Below are positions 1 to 8,342 of a stretch of 19,251 nt of DNA, in pieces. Made by a program: the position numbers and the translations under genes. The notes under the pieces were generated by a model that made no database searches, had not been told where the DNA came from, and saw only the letters and a program-made list of their open reading frames with translations. Source of the DNA: JBFHRB01 sp041591915 (lineage in GTDB: Bacteria; Actinomycetota; Nitriliruptoria; Nitriliruptorales; Nitriliruptoraceae); assembly GCA_041591915.1 (NCBI GenBank), contig JBFHRB010000030.1, forward strand, positions 1 through 19,251, in the 5' to 3' direction. Every line of letters begins with the position of its first letter. The first letter of the stretch is position 1.

Positions 1-1080
1 AAGCTGGCCGACATCATCGGCGCGGCCTCCGACGGGATCATGCTGATCGACCGGGAGGGGCGTGTCGCCGAGTGGAACACGGCCATGGTGGACATGACCG
101 GGCTCGAGCGCGACGACGTGATCGGGCGCCCCTGGTACCTGTCGCTGCGCGTCCGGGACAGCCAGGGCGAGGACCTGCCCGTCGACGGCGGGACGCCGCT
201 GCACCGGGCCATCGCGGGACAGGCGATCGACCAGCTCGACCTGCAGATCATGCGTCGTGACGGTGCCTGGCGGGCGGTGCGTGCATCGATCGCGTCGATC
301 GAGCGGTCGGACGAGCACGCCGGTGCCGTGCTCGTGATCCGTGACGTCACCTACGAACGCGAGGTGCAGGAACTGCGCAGCGACTTCATCGCGACGGTGT
401 CCCACGAACTGCGCACGCCACTGACACCGCTGAACGGGTTCCTGGAGCTCCTCGTGGCTCGCGGTACCGCCATGAGCGTCGAGCAGACCGAGGAGATCCA
501 CCGGGCGATGCGGACGCAGGTCTCGCGCCTGTCCGCACTCGTCGACGACATGCTGATGATGGCCGACCTCGACAAGGACCAGGTCGAGCTGCAGTCCCGA
601 GCGGTCGACCTCCGAAAGGTCGCCGAGCGGGCGGTCGAGCTCGAGGCCAAGCGTGCGGACGACGCGGACCGGATCACGGTCGTCACGGCGGGCGACGCCG
701 TCGCGATGGCGGACCCGTCGGCCGCGGTGCGTGTGACACGTGCGCTGATCAGCAACGCCCTGAAGCACACGGACGGCCCGGTCCGCGTGACGATCGACGG
801 GCACGACGAGCGGGCGATGATCTCGGTCGCCGATCAGGGCTCGGGGATCCCGACGCGAGACCTCGACCGGATCTTCGAGCGCTTCGGCCGGCTGGGTGAC
901 CACCTGCACCGCACGCAGGGCCCGGGCCTCGGGCTGACGATCGCGCGGACCCTCGCGCACGAGCTGGGCGGCGACGTCGAGGTCGTGAGCCGGATCGGGC
1001 ACGGCAGCACCTTCACCTTCCGACTCGCGCGGGCCCGTCCGCGGCTCGTGCAGGACGCGAAGGAGCGCCGAACCGGCTGA
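1..1080 (+). CDS. PAS-domain sensor histidine kinase (5' end cut by window)
   Basis: The reading frame is open from the first base, so the gene begins outside the window. Residues are counted from base 1. A PAS domain with its PAC tail covers about residues 1-118. A HisKA dimerisation domain follows, with the phosphoacceptor in the H-box SHELRTPLTPL (His about 135). The HATPase_c domain runs from about 230 to 350, with N-box NALKHT, G1 DQGSGIP and G2 QGPGLGL. From its first residues it aligns along its whole length with the kinase at 2440-4677, sharing the H-box, the lid sequence FGRLGxHL and the G2 box. The missing N terminus may therefore also hold GAF and membrane segments (inference). It likely autophosphorylates and passes phosphate to a response regulator not encoded nearby. 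The subtilase gene follows after a short gap, suggesting co-transcription. Confidence 0.9.
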   Translation, partial: KLADIIGAASDGIMLIDREGRVAEWNTAMVDMTGLERDDVIGRPWYLSLRVRDSQGEDLPVDGGTPLHRAIAGQAIDQLDLQIMRRDGAWRAVRASIASIERSDEHAGAVLVIRDVTYEREVQELRSDFIATVSHELRTPLTPLNGFLELLVARGTAMSVEQTEEIHRAMRTQVSRLSALVDDMLMMADLDKDQVELQSRAVDLRKVAERAVELEAKRADDADRITVVTAGDAVAMADPSAAVRVTRALISNALKHTDGPVRVTIDGHDERAMISVADQGSGIPTRDLDRIFERFGRLGDHLHRTQGPGLGLTIARTLAHELGGDVEVVSRIGHGSTFTFRLARARPRLVQDAKERRTG

Positions 1081-1125
1081 GCGGCCGGCGCTGAGGTGCC
1101 GAACCGCAGTGGGGACGTCGTCTCT

Positions 1126-2427
1126 ATGCTCCCGCCCATCACGTTCGATCGGGGTGTGGCAGACGTGAGCATCCAGGAGACCATCGGGGCATCCGCCCTG
1201 CATGCAGAGGGCATCACCGGCGCGGGTGTCGGGATCGCGGTCATCGACACCGGGGTGAACGCCGCGCCGGACCTCGATGACCGACTCGTCGTCGGACCCA
1301 ACTTCGCGGGTGATGGCACGGACGAGGACGCCTACGGCCACGGCACCTTCATCGCCGGCGTCGCCGCGATGAGTGGCGCGGCCTCGGAGGGCGAGTACGG
1401 GGGCATCGCGCCGGGTTCGCACGTCATCGGCGTGAAGTGCGCCGGCGCCGATGGCGCCGTCGACGTCGCCCAGATCCTCGCCGCGCTGCACTGGGTCACC
1501 GCCCACAAGGACGAGCACGGCATCGGCGTGGTCAACCTGAGCTTCGGGACCGACGGCCGGCAGGCCTGGGACGTCGACCCGCTCAACTTCGCGGTGGAGC
1601 AGGCCTGGAAGGCCGGCATCGTCGTCGTCACGTCTGCGGGCAACCGTGGCCCGCGCGGTGAGGCCATCACCAAGCCCGGCGACGACCCCTGGGTCATCAC
1701 GGTGGGCGCCACCGACCTCATGGGCGACGCCGACTGGCGCAACGACGTCGCTGCCGAGTTCACCACGGCCACGGCGCTGTCCGAGGGTGGCTACGCCAAG
1801 CCCGACGTCGTGGCTCCGGGCGTGAAGGTCATCGGCCTGCGTGCTCCCGGGTCGACGATCGACCGCAAGAACCCGAAGGCCCGCCGTGGCGACCACTACT
1901 TCCGCGGCTCTGGCACGTCCTTCTCTGCCGCAGCCGTTGCGGGTGCCGCGGCCCTCCTCCGCCAGGCACGTCCGGACTGGGACCCGGACCGTGTGAAGAA
2001 CGCCCTGCTCGCCACTGCCGTCCGGACCGGCGCACAGGACTCACCGCTCTTCGGCCTCGGCACCATCGACGTGGCGGCCGCCGCCCGGGCCGAGGCGCCG
2101 GGGCCGTACGAGCCGCCGGACCGGTACAGCACCGGGGAGGGCAACCTCCAGCTCACCCGCGGTGGCATCTACATCCGCATCGGCGAGAACATCCTCGGGC
2201 CCTACCTCGACTACGAGCCGTGGATCGGCAAGGACACGCCCTTCGACCAGGAGCGGTTCCTGCGTCAGCCGTGGGACGGGCACTCCTGGGAGGGCTCGCA
2301 GTGGCACGGGCACTCGTGGGAGGGCCACTCCTGGGAGGGACACTCCTGGGAGGGTGCGTGGTACGGCCATTCGTGGGAAGGTCACTCGTGGGAGGGCCAC
2401 TCCTGGGAGGGGCACGCGTGGGAGTGA
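1126..2427 (+). CDS. S8 subtilisin-like serine protease with Trp-rich pentapeptide tail
   Basis: The subtilase catalytic triad is visible: Asp in AVIDTGVN (residue 41 from ATG 1126), His in YGHGTFIAGVAA (72) and Ser in GTSFSAAAVAG (265), plus the oxyanion Asn in TSAGNRGP. The catalytic domain takes up about residues 20-320. A linker follows, then a tail of about 50 residues built of GHSWE units with 11 tryptophans at five-residue spacing. There is no hydrophobic signal peptide and no propeptide of usual length, so it may act in the cytoplasm or leave by another route (inference). ATG 1126 has GGGGA about 10 bases upstream. GTG 1096 in the same frame would add ten residues with no better ribosome site, and an ATC at 1138 is discussed in the findings. 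The gene sits between two paralogous kinases; the kinase at 2440 starts 12 bases after its stop. Substrate unknown. Confidence 0.88.
   Translation: MLPPITFDRGVADVSIQETIGASALHAEGITGAGVGIAVIDTGVNAAPDLDDRLVVGPNFAGDGTDEDAYGHGTFIAGVAAMSGAASEGEYGGIAPGSHVIGVKCAGADGAVDVAQILAALHWVTAHKDEHGIGVVNLSFGTDGRQAWDVDPLNFAVEQAWKAGIVVVTSAGNRGPRGEAITKPGDDPWVITVGATDLMGDADWRNDVAAEFTTATALSEGGYAKPDVVAPGVKVIGLRAPGSTIDRKNPKARRGDHYFRGSGTSFSAAAVAGAAALLRQARPDWDPDRVKNALLATAVRTGAQDSPLFGLGTIDVAAAARAEAPGPYEPPDRYSTGEGNLQLTRGGIYIRIGENILGPYLDYEPWIGKDTPFDQERFLRQPWDGHSWEGSQWHGHSWEGHSWEGHSWEGAWYGHSWEGHSWEGHSWEGHAWE
2272..2424 (+). repeat. Tandem 15-base repeats encoding GHSWE pentapeptides
   Basis: The last 51 codons of the subtilase are a tandem array with a 15-base period. 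Tryptophan codons recur every five codons except for one four-codon step at an AWYG unit in the middle. Seven HSWE units and a final HAWE can be read, with one SQWH unit near the start. Synonymous changes (tcc/tcg, ggc/gga/ggt/ggg) separate the copies at DNA level while the peptide is kept, which suggests selection on the peptide. The array ends exactly at the stop codon. Confidence 0.93.
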
Positions 2428-2439
2428 ACGGGTAGCGAC

Positions 2440-4677
2440 ATGAACCGCGACGACACGGTGCCGCCCGCCGCCCGGCGGCTGGTCGCGCTGGTCGGGCTGT
2501 TCGCCGCCGTGGCCCTCGCGGCCGCCTCCACGTCGATCGACCTCTCGGCGTGGACCACCTCGGCCACGGTCCTCGTGTTCGTGTCGACGGTCTCCGCCGC
2601 GCTCCCGCTCCGCCTGCGGAGTCGGGGCGCGGTCCACGGCATCAACCTCGACGAAGCCGCCCTCGTCCCCGCGGTCCTGCTGCTCCCGGGGGCTCTCGCC
2701 GTTCCCGTCCTGATCATCCCCATGGCGGTGGTCCGGGTCGCCCGCGGCCAACCTGCGTTGAAGGTCGTGTTCAACGTGGCCACGGCAACGCTCGGGGCGC
2801 TCGGCGCCGTCGCCGTGGTCAGCCTCGTCGGGCCGGGTGATCCGACCACGCTGGCAGCCGTCGTGGCAGGTGTCGGGGCAGCGGCCGCCTACCAGGTCAT
2901 CACCATCATCCTCGCGGCGCTCCTCTTCCGAGCGCTCGAGGGGATCGAGGTCTCCGAGGCCCTCGGTCGCATCAGTGGGCTGGGACTGTGGACGACTGCC
3001 GGCAGCACGGTCTTCGGGCTGCTGCTGGCCATCGCCATGGTGGCCGTCCCGCTGGCCGGCCTGCTCGGGGCGGCGCTGCTCGGCGCCCTGCTGCTCGGGT
3101 ACCGCGGCGCCGCCGAGCTGAGCGAGCGTGACGCTCGGAACGAGGAGATGCGGGCCCTTAGTGACGTGCTGGCCGAGGGCATGCAGGGAGACGCAGCCAT
3201 CGACGCGTTCCTGCGCCGGCTCCGACGCCTGTTCCACTCCGGAGCGGCCGAGCTGCTCCTGCTCGACGCGGACCCCCAGCGGCTGCATCGATCGAGAGAG
3301 GACGCGGACGAGTTGCTCGCACCCACGGCCGCGTGGGGGGTCACGCAGCGCGCCGCCCGTGAGGGTGACGTGGCCTCGGACGACCGCGACGACGATGACG
3401 CGATCGCCGTGCCGGTGAAGCTCGATGGTCGGATCGTCGGCGTGCTGGCCGTCCGCGAGCGGACCGGCCTCGAGGTCAACGACGAGCGCGACGTCGCGAT
3501 GCTCGTGGCGCTGGGGAACGAGCTCGGTGTGGCCCTCCACAACGTGGAGCTGTTCGCCACGGTCGCGGTGGAGCGGGGTCGCTACGAGCGTGAGGCGACG
3601 AAGCTCGGTGACATCATCCGCTCGGCGTCCGACGGGATCGCGCTGCTCGACCCGAGCGGGCGGGTGCAGACCTGGAACCCGGCGATGGCGAACCTCACGG
3701 GCATCGAACCCCAGGACGCGATCGGTGAGATCTGGGAGGACCTCGGACACCTCCGTGACCGCGAGGGCCGCGACCTGCTGCGCTCGCCGGATCTCGCGCA
3801 CCACCTCGACGCCGAGCCCGGCACGCAGGAGCCCCTGGAGGTCGAGGTCGTCAGGCCGGACGGGCAGCAGCGCTGGCTGCGGGCCGTGCTGTCGAGGCTG
3901 CGGCAGGGCGACGAGGAGAGCGGCATCGTCGTCGTGGCACGCGACATCACCCGGGAGCGCGAGACCGAGGCCATCAAGACGGACTTCATCGCCGTGGTCT
4001 CCCACGAGCTCCGCACGCCGCTCACCCCGCTCAAGGGGTTCCTGCAGATGCTCACGCAGGGCGGCGGACGCGTCCCGCCCGAACGGCAGGGGCAGGTGTT
4101 CGATGCGATGCAGCGCCAGGTGGACCGGCTCGACGCCCTGATCGGCGACCTCCTCGTCGTCGCCGACCTCGACCGCGGCAGCGTGGAGCTCGACGCCGTT
4201 CCGCTCGACATCACCGAGGTCGCACGGGTGGCGGCGACGACCGAGGCCGCGCGCAGCCCGGATCGGTTGACCGTCGAGGTCGGCCCGGCCGCCGGGGCCA
4301 TCGTCGTCACCGACCGACAGGCCGTCATGCGAGTCGTGCGAGCACTCGTCAGCAACGCCCTCAAGCACACGACCGAGCGCGTCGAGGTCCGGCTCCACAT
4401 CAGGGACGGCGACGCGTGCATCGACGTCGTCGACCACGGGCCGGGCATCGCCTCCGAGGACCGCGACCGCATCTTCGAGACCTTCGGTCGCCTGGGCACC
4501 CATCTGGACTGGACGACGCAGGGGCCCGGCCTGGGCCTGTCGATCGCCCGGAGCCTGGCGGAGCGCCTCGGCGGCAAGCTGGACGTGCAGTCCACGATCG
4601 GCGTCGGGTCGACCTTCACCCTGCGCCTCCCGCTGGCCGGTGGCGACATCCTGGAGCAGGTGGGCATCGGGGCCTGA
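2440..4677 (+). CDS. Membrane-anchored GAF-PAS sensor histidine kinase
   Basis: A 745-residue protein. About residues 12-225 form a strongly hydrophobic region with roughly seven predicted membrane spans and no large loop, so it senses within or near the membrane. A GAF-like domain covers about 235-380. A PAS/PAC domain lies at about 388-507, and HisKA follows with phosphoacceptor His522 in SHELRTPLTPL. HATPase_c covers about 620-740, with N-box NALKHT, G1 DHGPGIA and G2 QGPGLGL. The PAS-to-C-terminus half is clearly homologous to the kinase ending at 1080, so the two probably arose by local duplication with the protease between them. The start 12 bases after the protease stop implies one transcript. 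No response regulator is adjacent, so the partner is unknown. The ligand of the GAF or PAS domain cannot be read from sequence. Confidence 0.92.
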   Translation: MNRDDTVPPAARRLVALVGLFAAVALAAASTSIDLSAWTTSATVLVFVSTVSAALPLRLRSRGAVHGINLDEAALVPAVLLLPGALAVPVLIIPMAVVRVARGQPALKVVFNVATATLGALGAVAVVSLVGPGDPTTLAAVVAGVGAAAAYQVITIILAALLFRALEGIEVSEALGRISGLGLWTTAGSTVFGLLLAIAMVAVPLAGLLGAALLGALLLGYRGAAELSERDARNEEMRALSDVLAEGMQGDAAIDAFLRRLRRLFHSGAAELLLLDADPQRLHRSREDADELLAPTAAWGVTQRAAREGDVASDDRDDDDAIAVPVKLDGRIVGVLAVRERTGLEVNDERDVAMLVALGNELGVALHNVELFATVAVERGRYEREATKLGDIIRSASDGIALLDPSGRVQTWNPAMANLTGIEPQDAIGEIWEDLGHLRDREGRDLLRSPDLAHHLDAEPGTQEPLEVEVVRPDGQQRWLRAVLSRLRQGDEESGIVVVARDITRERETEAIKTDFIAVVSHELRTPLTPLKGFLQMLTQGGGRVPPERQGQVFDAMQRQVDRLDALIGDLLVVADLDRGSVELDAVPLDITEVARVAATTEAARSPDRLTVEVGPAAGAIVVTDRQAVMRVVRALVSNALKHTTERVEVRLHIRDGDACIDVVDHGPGIASEDRDRIFETFGRLGTHLDWTTQGPGLGLSIARSLAERLGGKLDVQSTIGVGSTFTLRLPLAGGDILEQVGIGA

Positions 4678-4689
4678 GCGCGCCTCGCC

Positions 4690-4695
4690 TACCCT
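4690..4695 (+). promoter_or_regulatory. Candidate -10 box (TACCCT) for the his operon
   Basis: TACCCT matches the actinobacterial TANNNT -10 pattern and lies in the 47-base gap between the kinase stop (4677) and the hisD start (4725), leaving a leader of roughly 20 bases. I see no clear -35. It is one of several TAGNNT or TACNNT hexamers at gene starts in this window. Prediction only. Confidence 0.4.
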
Positions 4696-4724
4696 CCGCC
4701 GCCAGCCAGCACATCGGACCACGC

Positions 4725-6032
4725 GTGCCTCGCCTCACCATCCTCGACCTTCGCGGCGACCGCCGCGATCCACGCGAGCGGATGCCGCGGCCCGCGCTCG
4801 ACATGACGGCCACCCGCGGTGGGGTGGACGAGACCATCGAGGCGGTCAGGTCCGGGGGCGACGACGCGCTCGCCGCACTCACCGAGCGCTTCGACGGCGT
4901 CGACATCGGCGCGACGCCTCGCGTCCCGCAGGACGTGCTCGACGAGTCGCTCGCGGCGCTCGACCCGACGCTGCGAGCCGCGCTCGAGCGTGCCGCCGAC
5001 CAGGTCCGGTGGTTCCACGAGCGCGCCAAGCCGACCGGCTGGGAGGACGAGCGCAACGGTGCGCGGATGGGGCAGTGGTACCGCCCGGTGGAGCGCGCGG
5101 GCGCCTACGTGCCGGGTGGCAAGGCGGCGTACCCGTCCACCGTCATCATGACCGTGGTGCCGGCGCAGGTCGCCGGTGTCGAGGACATCGTGCTGTGCAC
5201 GCCACCGACCGGCGGGGACGGCTGGCCCAACCGGACGATCCTCGCCACCGCCGCGCTGCTCGGCGTCGAGCGCGTCTACCGCGTCGGTGGTGCCCAGGCG
5301 ATCGCCGCCATGGCCTACGGGACCCACGCCGTCCCGCCCTGTGACGTCATCGTCGGCCCGGGCAACATCTACGTCTCGCTCGCCAAGCAGGCCGTCGCAC
5401 AGTCCGGTCGTTGCGGCATCGACGGGTTCGCCGGGCCGACCGAGATCGCGATCGTCGCGGACGGGACCGCTGACCCGCGGGTCGTCGCGGCCGACCTCGT
5501 GGCCCAGGCCGAGCACGACGAACTGGCCACGTGCCTGCTGATCACCACCACCCCCGAGCTGGTCGCCGAGGTCGAGGCGGCGCTCGAAGCCGAGGTGGCC
5601 CTGACCCGCCACCGTGAGCGTGTCGAGGCCGCGCTGGCAGGCCAGGGGACCGTCGCGCTCGTGGAGGACCTCGACCAGGCGGTCCAGGTGGCCGAGGCGT
5701 TCGCCGCCGAGCACCTGGAGGTCCACACGGAGGACGCCCGCGCGGTCGCAGAGCGGATCCGGTATGCCGGCACCACCTTCATCGGCACCCCGACACCGGT
5801 GTCGCTCGGCGACTACGCCGCGGGCCCCAACCACACGCTGCCGACGTACGGAACGGCGCGCTTCGCCGGCGGCCTCACGACGGCGTCGTTCATGGTGCCC
5901 GTGAACTGGGTCGAGTACGACGATGCCGCGCTCGCCGAGCTCGCCCCCTCGGTGATGGCGCTGTCCTCGGCGGAGGACCTGCCTGCCCACGGCCGTGCGG
6001 TGGAGGTCCGGTTGGAGTCGCGCGATGGCTGA
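4725..6032 (+). CDS. hisD: Histidinol dehydrogenase
   Basis: HisD carries out the last two steps of histidine synthesis, oxidising L-histidinol to L-histidine with two NAD+ in a zinc enzyme. The 435-residue length is normal. The zinc ligands can be placed at Gln261 and His264 (AQAEHDE), Asp363 (LGDYAAGPNHTLPT) and His422 near the C terminus; this spacing matches the Q-H-D-H set of E. coli HisD. VPGGKAAYPSTVIM and GPGNIYVSLAKQ are further family signatures. The frame is open far upstream into the kinase gene. GTG 4725 is chosen because it gives the family N terminus (VPRLTILDLRG) and follows a candidate -10; its ribosome site is weak. It is the first gene of the his operon and overlaps hisC by 8 bases. 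Confidence 0.96.
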   Translation: MPRLTILDLRGDRRDPRERMPRPALDMTATRGGVDETIEAVRSGGDDALAALTERFDGVDIGATPRVPQDVLDESLAALDPTLRAALERAADQVRWFHERAKPTGWEDERNGARMGQWYRPVERAGAYVPGGKAAYPSTVIMTVVPAQVAGVEDIVLCTPPTGGDGWPNRTILATAALLGVERVYRVGGAQAIAAMAYGTHAVPPCDVIVGPGNIYVSLAKQAVAQSGRCGIDGFAGPTEIAIVADGTADPRVVAADLVAQAEHDELATCLLITTTPELVAEVEAALEAEVALTRHRERVEAALAGQGTVALVEDLDQAVQVAEAFAAEHLEVHTEDARAVAERIRYAGTTFIGTPTPVSLGDYAAGPNHTLPTYGTARFAGGLTTASFMVPVNWVEYDDAALAELAPSVMALSSAEDLPAHGRAVEVRLESRDG

Positions 6033-7080
6033 CCGCATCCCGGTCCGGCCGGACCTGGCCGGGCTGGAGCCGTACGGCGCACCGCAGCTCGACGTCGCGG
6101 TGCTGCTCAACACCAACGAGACCGCGGAGCCCCCGCCCCCCGAGTACCTCGACGAGGTCGCTCGCCGGATCGAGGCGCTGCAGCTCAACCGCTACCCCGA
6201 CCGCCCGCACCGGCTGCTGCGAGAGACCATCGCGGCGCAGACCGGGCTCACCGCCGACCGCGTGTGGGCTGCCAACGGCTCCAACGAGATCCTGCAACAG
6301 CTCTTCCTGGCCTACGGCGGCCCGGATCGCCGTGTGGTCACGTTCCAGCCGGGCTACTCGATGTACCCGGTCATCGCGCAGGTCACGATGACGCCGCTCG
6401 CGCCCGTCGACCTCGCGGCGGACTTCACGCTCACCGGCGCGGCCATCGACGCCGCCGTCGACGCCGACGGGGACGTCGTCATCGTCACCAACCCGAACAA
6501 CCCGACCGGCATGACGGTGGGGGCCGACGCGATCCGAGAGCTGCACGAACGGACACGCGCCCTGATCGTCGTCGACGAGGCGTACGTCGAGTTCGGTGGC
6601 GACACCGCGCTGCCCCTGCTGGCCGAGCTGCCGAGGCTCGCCATCGTGCGCACCTTCTCGAAGGCGTTCCGGTTGGCCGGGCTACGGCTCGGCTACCTCC
6701 TCGCGCAGGAGTGGGTCGTCGAGGACATCCGCCGCGTCCGCCTGCCCTACCACCTCGACGCGATCAAGCAGGTCGCCGCGGTGACGGCGCTCGAGATGCG
6801 CGATGCCTTCCTCGACCACCGGCGCCGCGTCGCCGAGGAGCGCGAGCGCGTCGCGGGCAGGCTGGGCGAGTTGGATGGCGTGGAGCCCTTCCCGTCGTCG
6901 GCGAACTTCATCCTGTTCCGCGTGGCCGACCCGGGCGGTGTCTGGCAGCGCGTCCTCGACGGAGGTGTCCTCATCCGCGACTTCTCCGACAAGCCGCGGC
7001 TCGATGGCTGCCTGCGCGTCACGATCGGCACCGATGCGGAGAACGACGCCTTCCTCGCGGCGCTGGAAGCGGCACTCTGA
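6025..7080 (+). CDS. hisC: Histidinol-phosphate aminotransferase
   Basis: A PLP-dependent class I/II aminotransferase that converts imidazole-acetol phosphate and glutamate to histidinol phosphate. The protein is 351 residues. Visible signatures are LNTNETAEPPP at the N terminus, NGSNEILQQL, the cofactor-site PNNPTG, VVDEAYVEF, and the Schiff-base Lys213 in RTFSKAFRLAGLRLGYL. The ATG lies inside the end of hisD (8-base overlap), which indicates translational coupling. An upstream in-frame start at 5995 would extend the protein with no family similarity and was not chosen. Confidence 0.96.
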   Translation: MADRIPVRPDLAGLEPYGAPQLDVAVLLNTNETAEPPPPEYLDEVARRIEALQLNRYPDRPHRLLRETIAAQTGLTADRVWAANGSNEILQQLFLAYGGPDRRVVTFQPGYSMYPVIAQVTMTPLAPVDLAADFTLTGAAIDAAVDADGDVVIVTNPNNPTGMTVGADAIRELHERTRALIVVDEAYVEFGGDTALPLLAELPRLAIVRTFSKAFRLAGLRLGYLLAQEWVVEDIRRVRLPYHLDAIKQVAAVTALEMRDAFLDHRRRVAEERERVAGRLGELDGVEPFPSSANFILFRVADPGGVWQRVLDGGVLIRDFSDKPRLDGCLRVTIGTDAENDAFLAALEAAL

Positions 7081-7091
7081 CGCTCCGCCGG

Positions 7092-7097
7092 TAGCCT
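7092..7097 (+). promoter_or_regulatory. Candidate internal -10 box (TAGCCT) before hisB
   Basis: TAGCCT lies in the 40-base gap between hisC and hisB, 23 bases before the hisB GTG, which itself has a strong ribosome site. It could be a secondary promoter inside the operon. Prediction from motif and position; no clear -35. Confidence 0.35.
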
Positions 7098-7110
7098 CCC
7101 CCGCCGACGC

Positions 7111-7116
7111 AGGAGG
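7111..7116 (+). promoter_or_regulatory. Ribosome binding site deciding the hisB start
   Basis: AGGAGG, four bases before GTG 7121, is one of the two strongest Shine-Dalgarno sequences in the window. It fixes the start within a frame that is open for about 300 bases further upstream. Confidence 0.8.
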
Positions 7117-7120
7117 CACC

Positions 7121-7708
7121 GTGACGCAGCGCCGCGGCCGCATCGAGCGCGCCACGAAGGAGACGAAGATCGTCGTCGAGGTCGACCTCGACGGCGCGGG
7201 CACCACGTCGTGCGAGACGGGCATCCCCTTCTTCGATCACATGCTCGACCAGCTCGGCCGCCACGGCCGCCTCGACCTCCACGTCGCGGCCGAGGGCGAC
7301 CTGGAGATCGACGCGCACCACACGGTCGAGGACGTCGGCATCGCGCTGGGGCAGGCGCTCGCCGAGGCGTGGGGTGACCGCGCGGGTGTGGAGCGCTTCG
7401 GCGACGCCACCGTGCCGATCGACGAGGCACTGACCCGCGTGGCGATCGACCTGAGCGGCCGCCCCTACCTCGTCTACGAGGTCGAGACCCCGGTCGAGCT
7501 GATCGGCACCTTCGAGACGAGCCTCGTCAAGCACTTCTTCGAGGCGGTTGTGGCCAACGCCCGCATCACGCTGCACGTGCACAACCTGAGCGGCGAGAAC
7601 AGCCACCACATCCACGAGTCGGTCTTCAAGTCCGTGGCGGTGGCCCTTCGGCGAGCCGTCGCCGTGACCGGAGGCGGGGTGCCCTCCACCAAGGGAACGC
7701 TGCAGTGA
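7121..7708 (+). CDS. hisB: Imidazoleglycerol-phosphate dehydratase
   Basis: A 195-residue single-domain IGPD that dehydrates imidazole glycerol phosphate to imidazole acetol phosphate. It lacks the N-terminal phosphatase domain of the enterobacterial fusion, so histidinol-phosphate phosphatase must be encoded elsewhere. The manganese-binding histidine clusters are visible in FFDHMLDQLGRHG, DAHHTVEDVGI and NSHHIHESVFKS. It begins TQRRGRIERATKETKI, a usual family start. Its stop overlaps the hisH GTG by four bases (GTGA), indicating coupling. Confidence 0.96.
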   Translation: MTQRRGRIERATKETKIVVEVDLDGAGTTSCETGIPFFDHMLDQLGRHGRLDLHVAAEGDLEIDAHHTVEDVGIALGQALAEAWGDRAGVERFGDATVPIDEALTRVAIDLSGRPYLVYEVETPVELIGTFETSLVKHFFEAVVANARITLHVHNLSGENSHHIHESVFKSVAVALRRAVAVTGGGVPSTKGTLQ

Positions 7709-8322
7709 CCCGTCCTCGTCTCGCCGTCCTCGACTACGGGGCCGGCAACCTGCGCTCGGCGTCGCGCGGCCTCGAGCGTGCCGGTGCCGAGGTCACCGTC
7801 ACCGACGACGCCGACGTCGCGGAGGCTGCGGACGCGATCGTCGTCCCGGGTGTGGGCCACTTCTCGAACTGCCTCGAGAACCTGCGCGCCGCAGGCCTGG
7901 CCGACCTGGTGACCCACGCCGTTGCCGACGATCGCCACGTCCTCGGGATCTGCGTCGGGATGCAGCTCCTGTACGAGCACTCGGAGGAGGGCGACTGCGA
8001 GGGCCTCGGGGTGCTCCCCGGCCGTGTCCGCCGCCTCCCGGAAGGCGTCGTCACGCCGCACATGGGCTGGGACGTGGTCCGGGCGACCCGTCCCGACGAC
8101 CCACTGCTGGAGGGTGTGGCGGGGGAGCGCACCTACTTCGTCCACTCCTACTACGCCCAGCCCTCCGACCCCGAGCACGTCGTCGCGACGTGCCGCTACG
8201 GCGAGCAGTTCCCGTGCGTCGTCCGGGTCGGGAACGTGGTCGGGACGCAGTTCCACCCCGAGAAGTCCGCCGACGTCGGTGCGCGGCTGCTCCGCAACTG
8301 GGTCAGCTCGCTGCCCGCCTGA
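7705..8322 (+). CDS. hisH: Imidazole glycerol phosphate synthase, glutaminase subunit
   Basis: A class I glutamine amidotransferase of 205 residues that makes ammonia from glutamine and passes it to HisF. The triad is visible: nucleophile Cys83 in LGICVGMQLL, and His184 with Glu186 in GTQFHPEKS. LDYGAGNLRS at the N terminus is typical of the family. It starts at a GTG overlapping the hisB stop and sits two genes before its partner hisF. Confidence 0.96.
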   Translation: MTRPRLAVLDYGAGNLRSASRGLERAGAEVTVTDDADVAEAADAIVVPGVGHFSNCLENLRAAGLADLVTHAVADDRHVLGICVGMQLLYEHSEEGDCEGLGVLPGRVRRLPEGVVTPHMGWDVVRATRPDDPLLEGVAGERTYFVHSYYAQPSDPEHVVATCRYGEQFPCVVRVGNVVGTQFHPEKSADVGARLLRNWVSSLPA

Positions 8323-8342
8323 CCCCGAACAGGGACCGAACC

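Noticed and set aside
2432..2437. TAGCGA just before the kinase at 2440, resembling the -10 boxes
   Set aside because: The last base is A rather than T and it lies only two bases from the ATG, too close to serve as its promoter.
2041..4722. 893-codon open frame on the minus strand across the second kinase and the subtilase tail
   Set aside because: It is the mirror of strongly coding plus-strand genes in GC-rich DNA. The translation is low complexity (rich in R, G, D, H, P) with no domain motif.
4682..4735. Repeated GCCTCGCCT on both sides of the hisD start
   Set aside because: A nine-base direct repeat at this base composition is not unusual and has no symmetry or spacing that suggests function.
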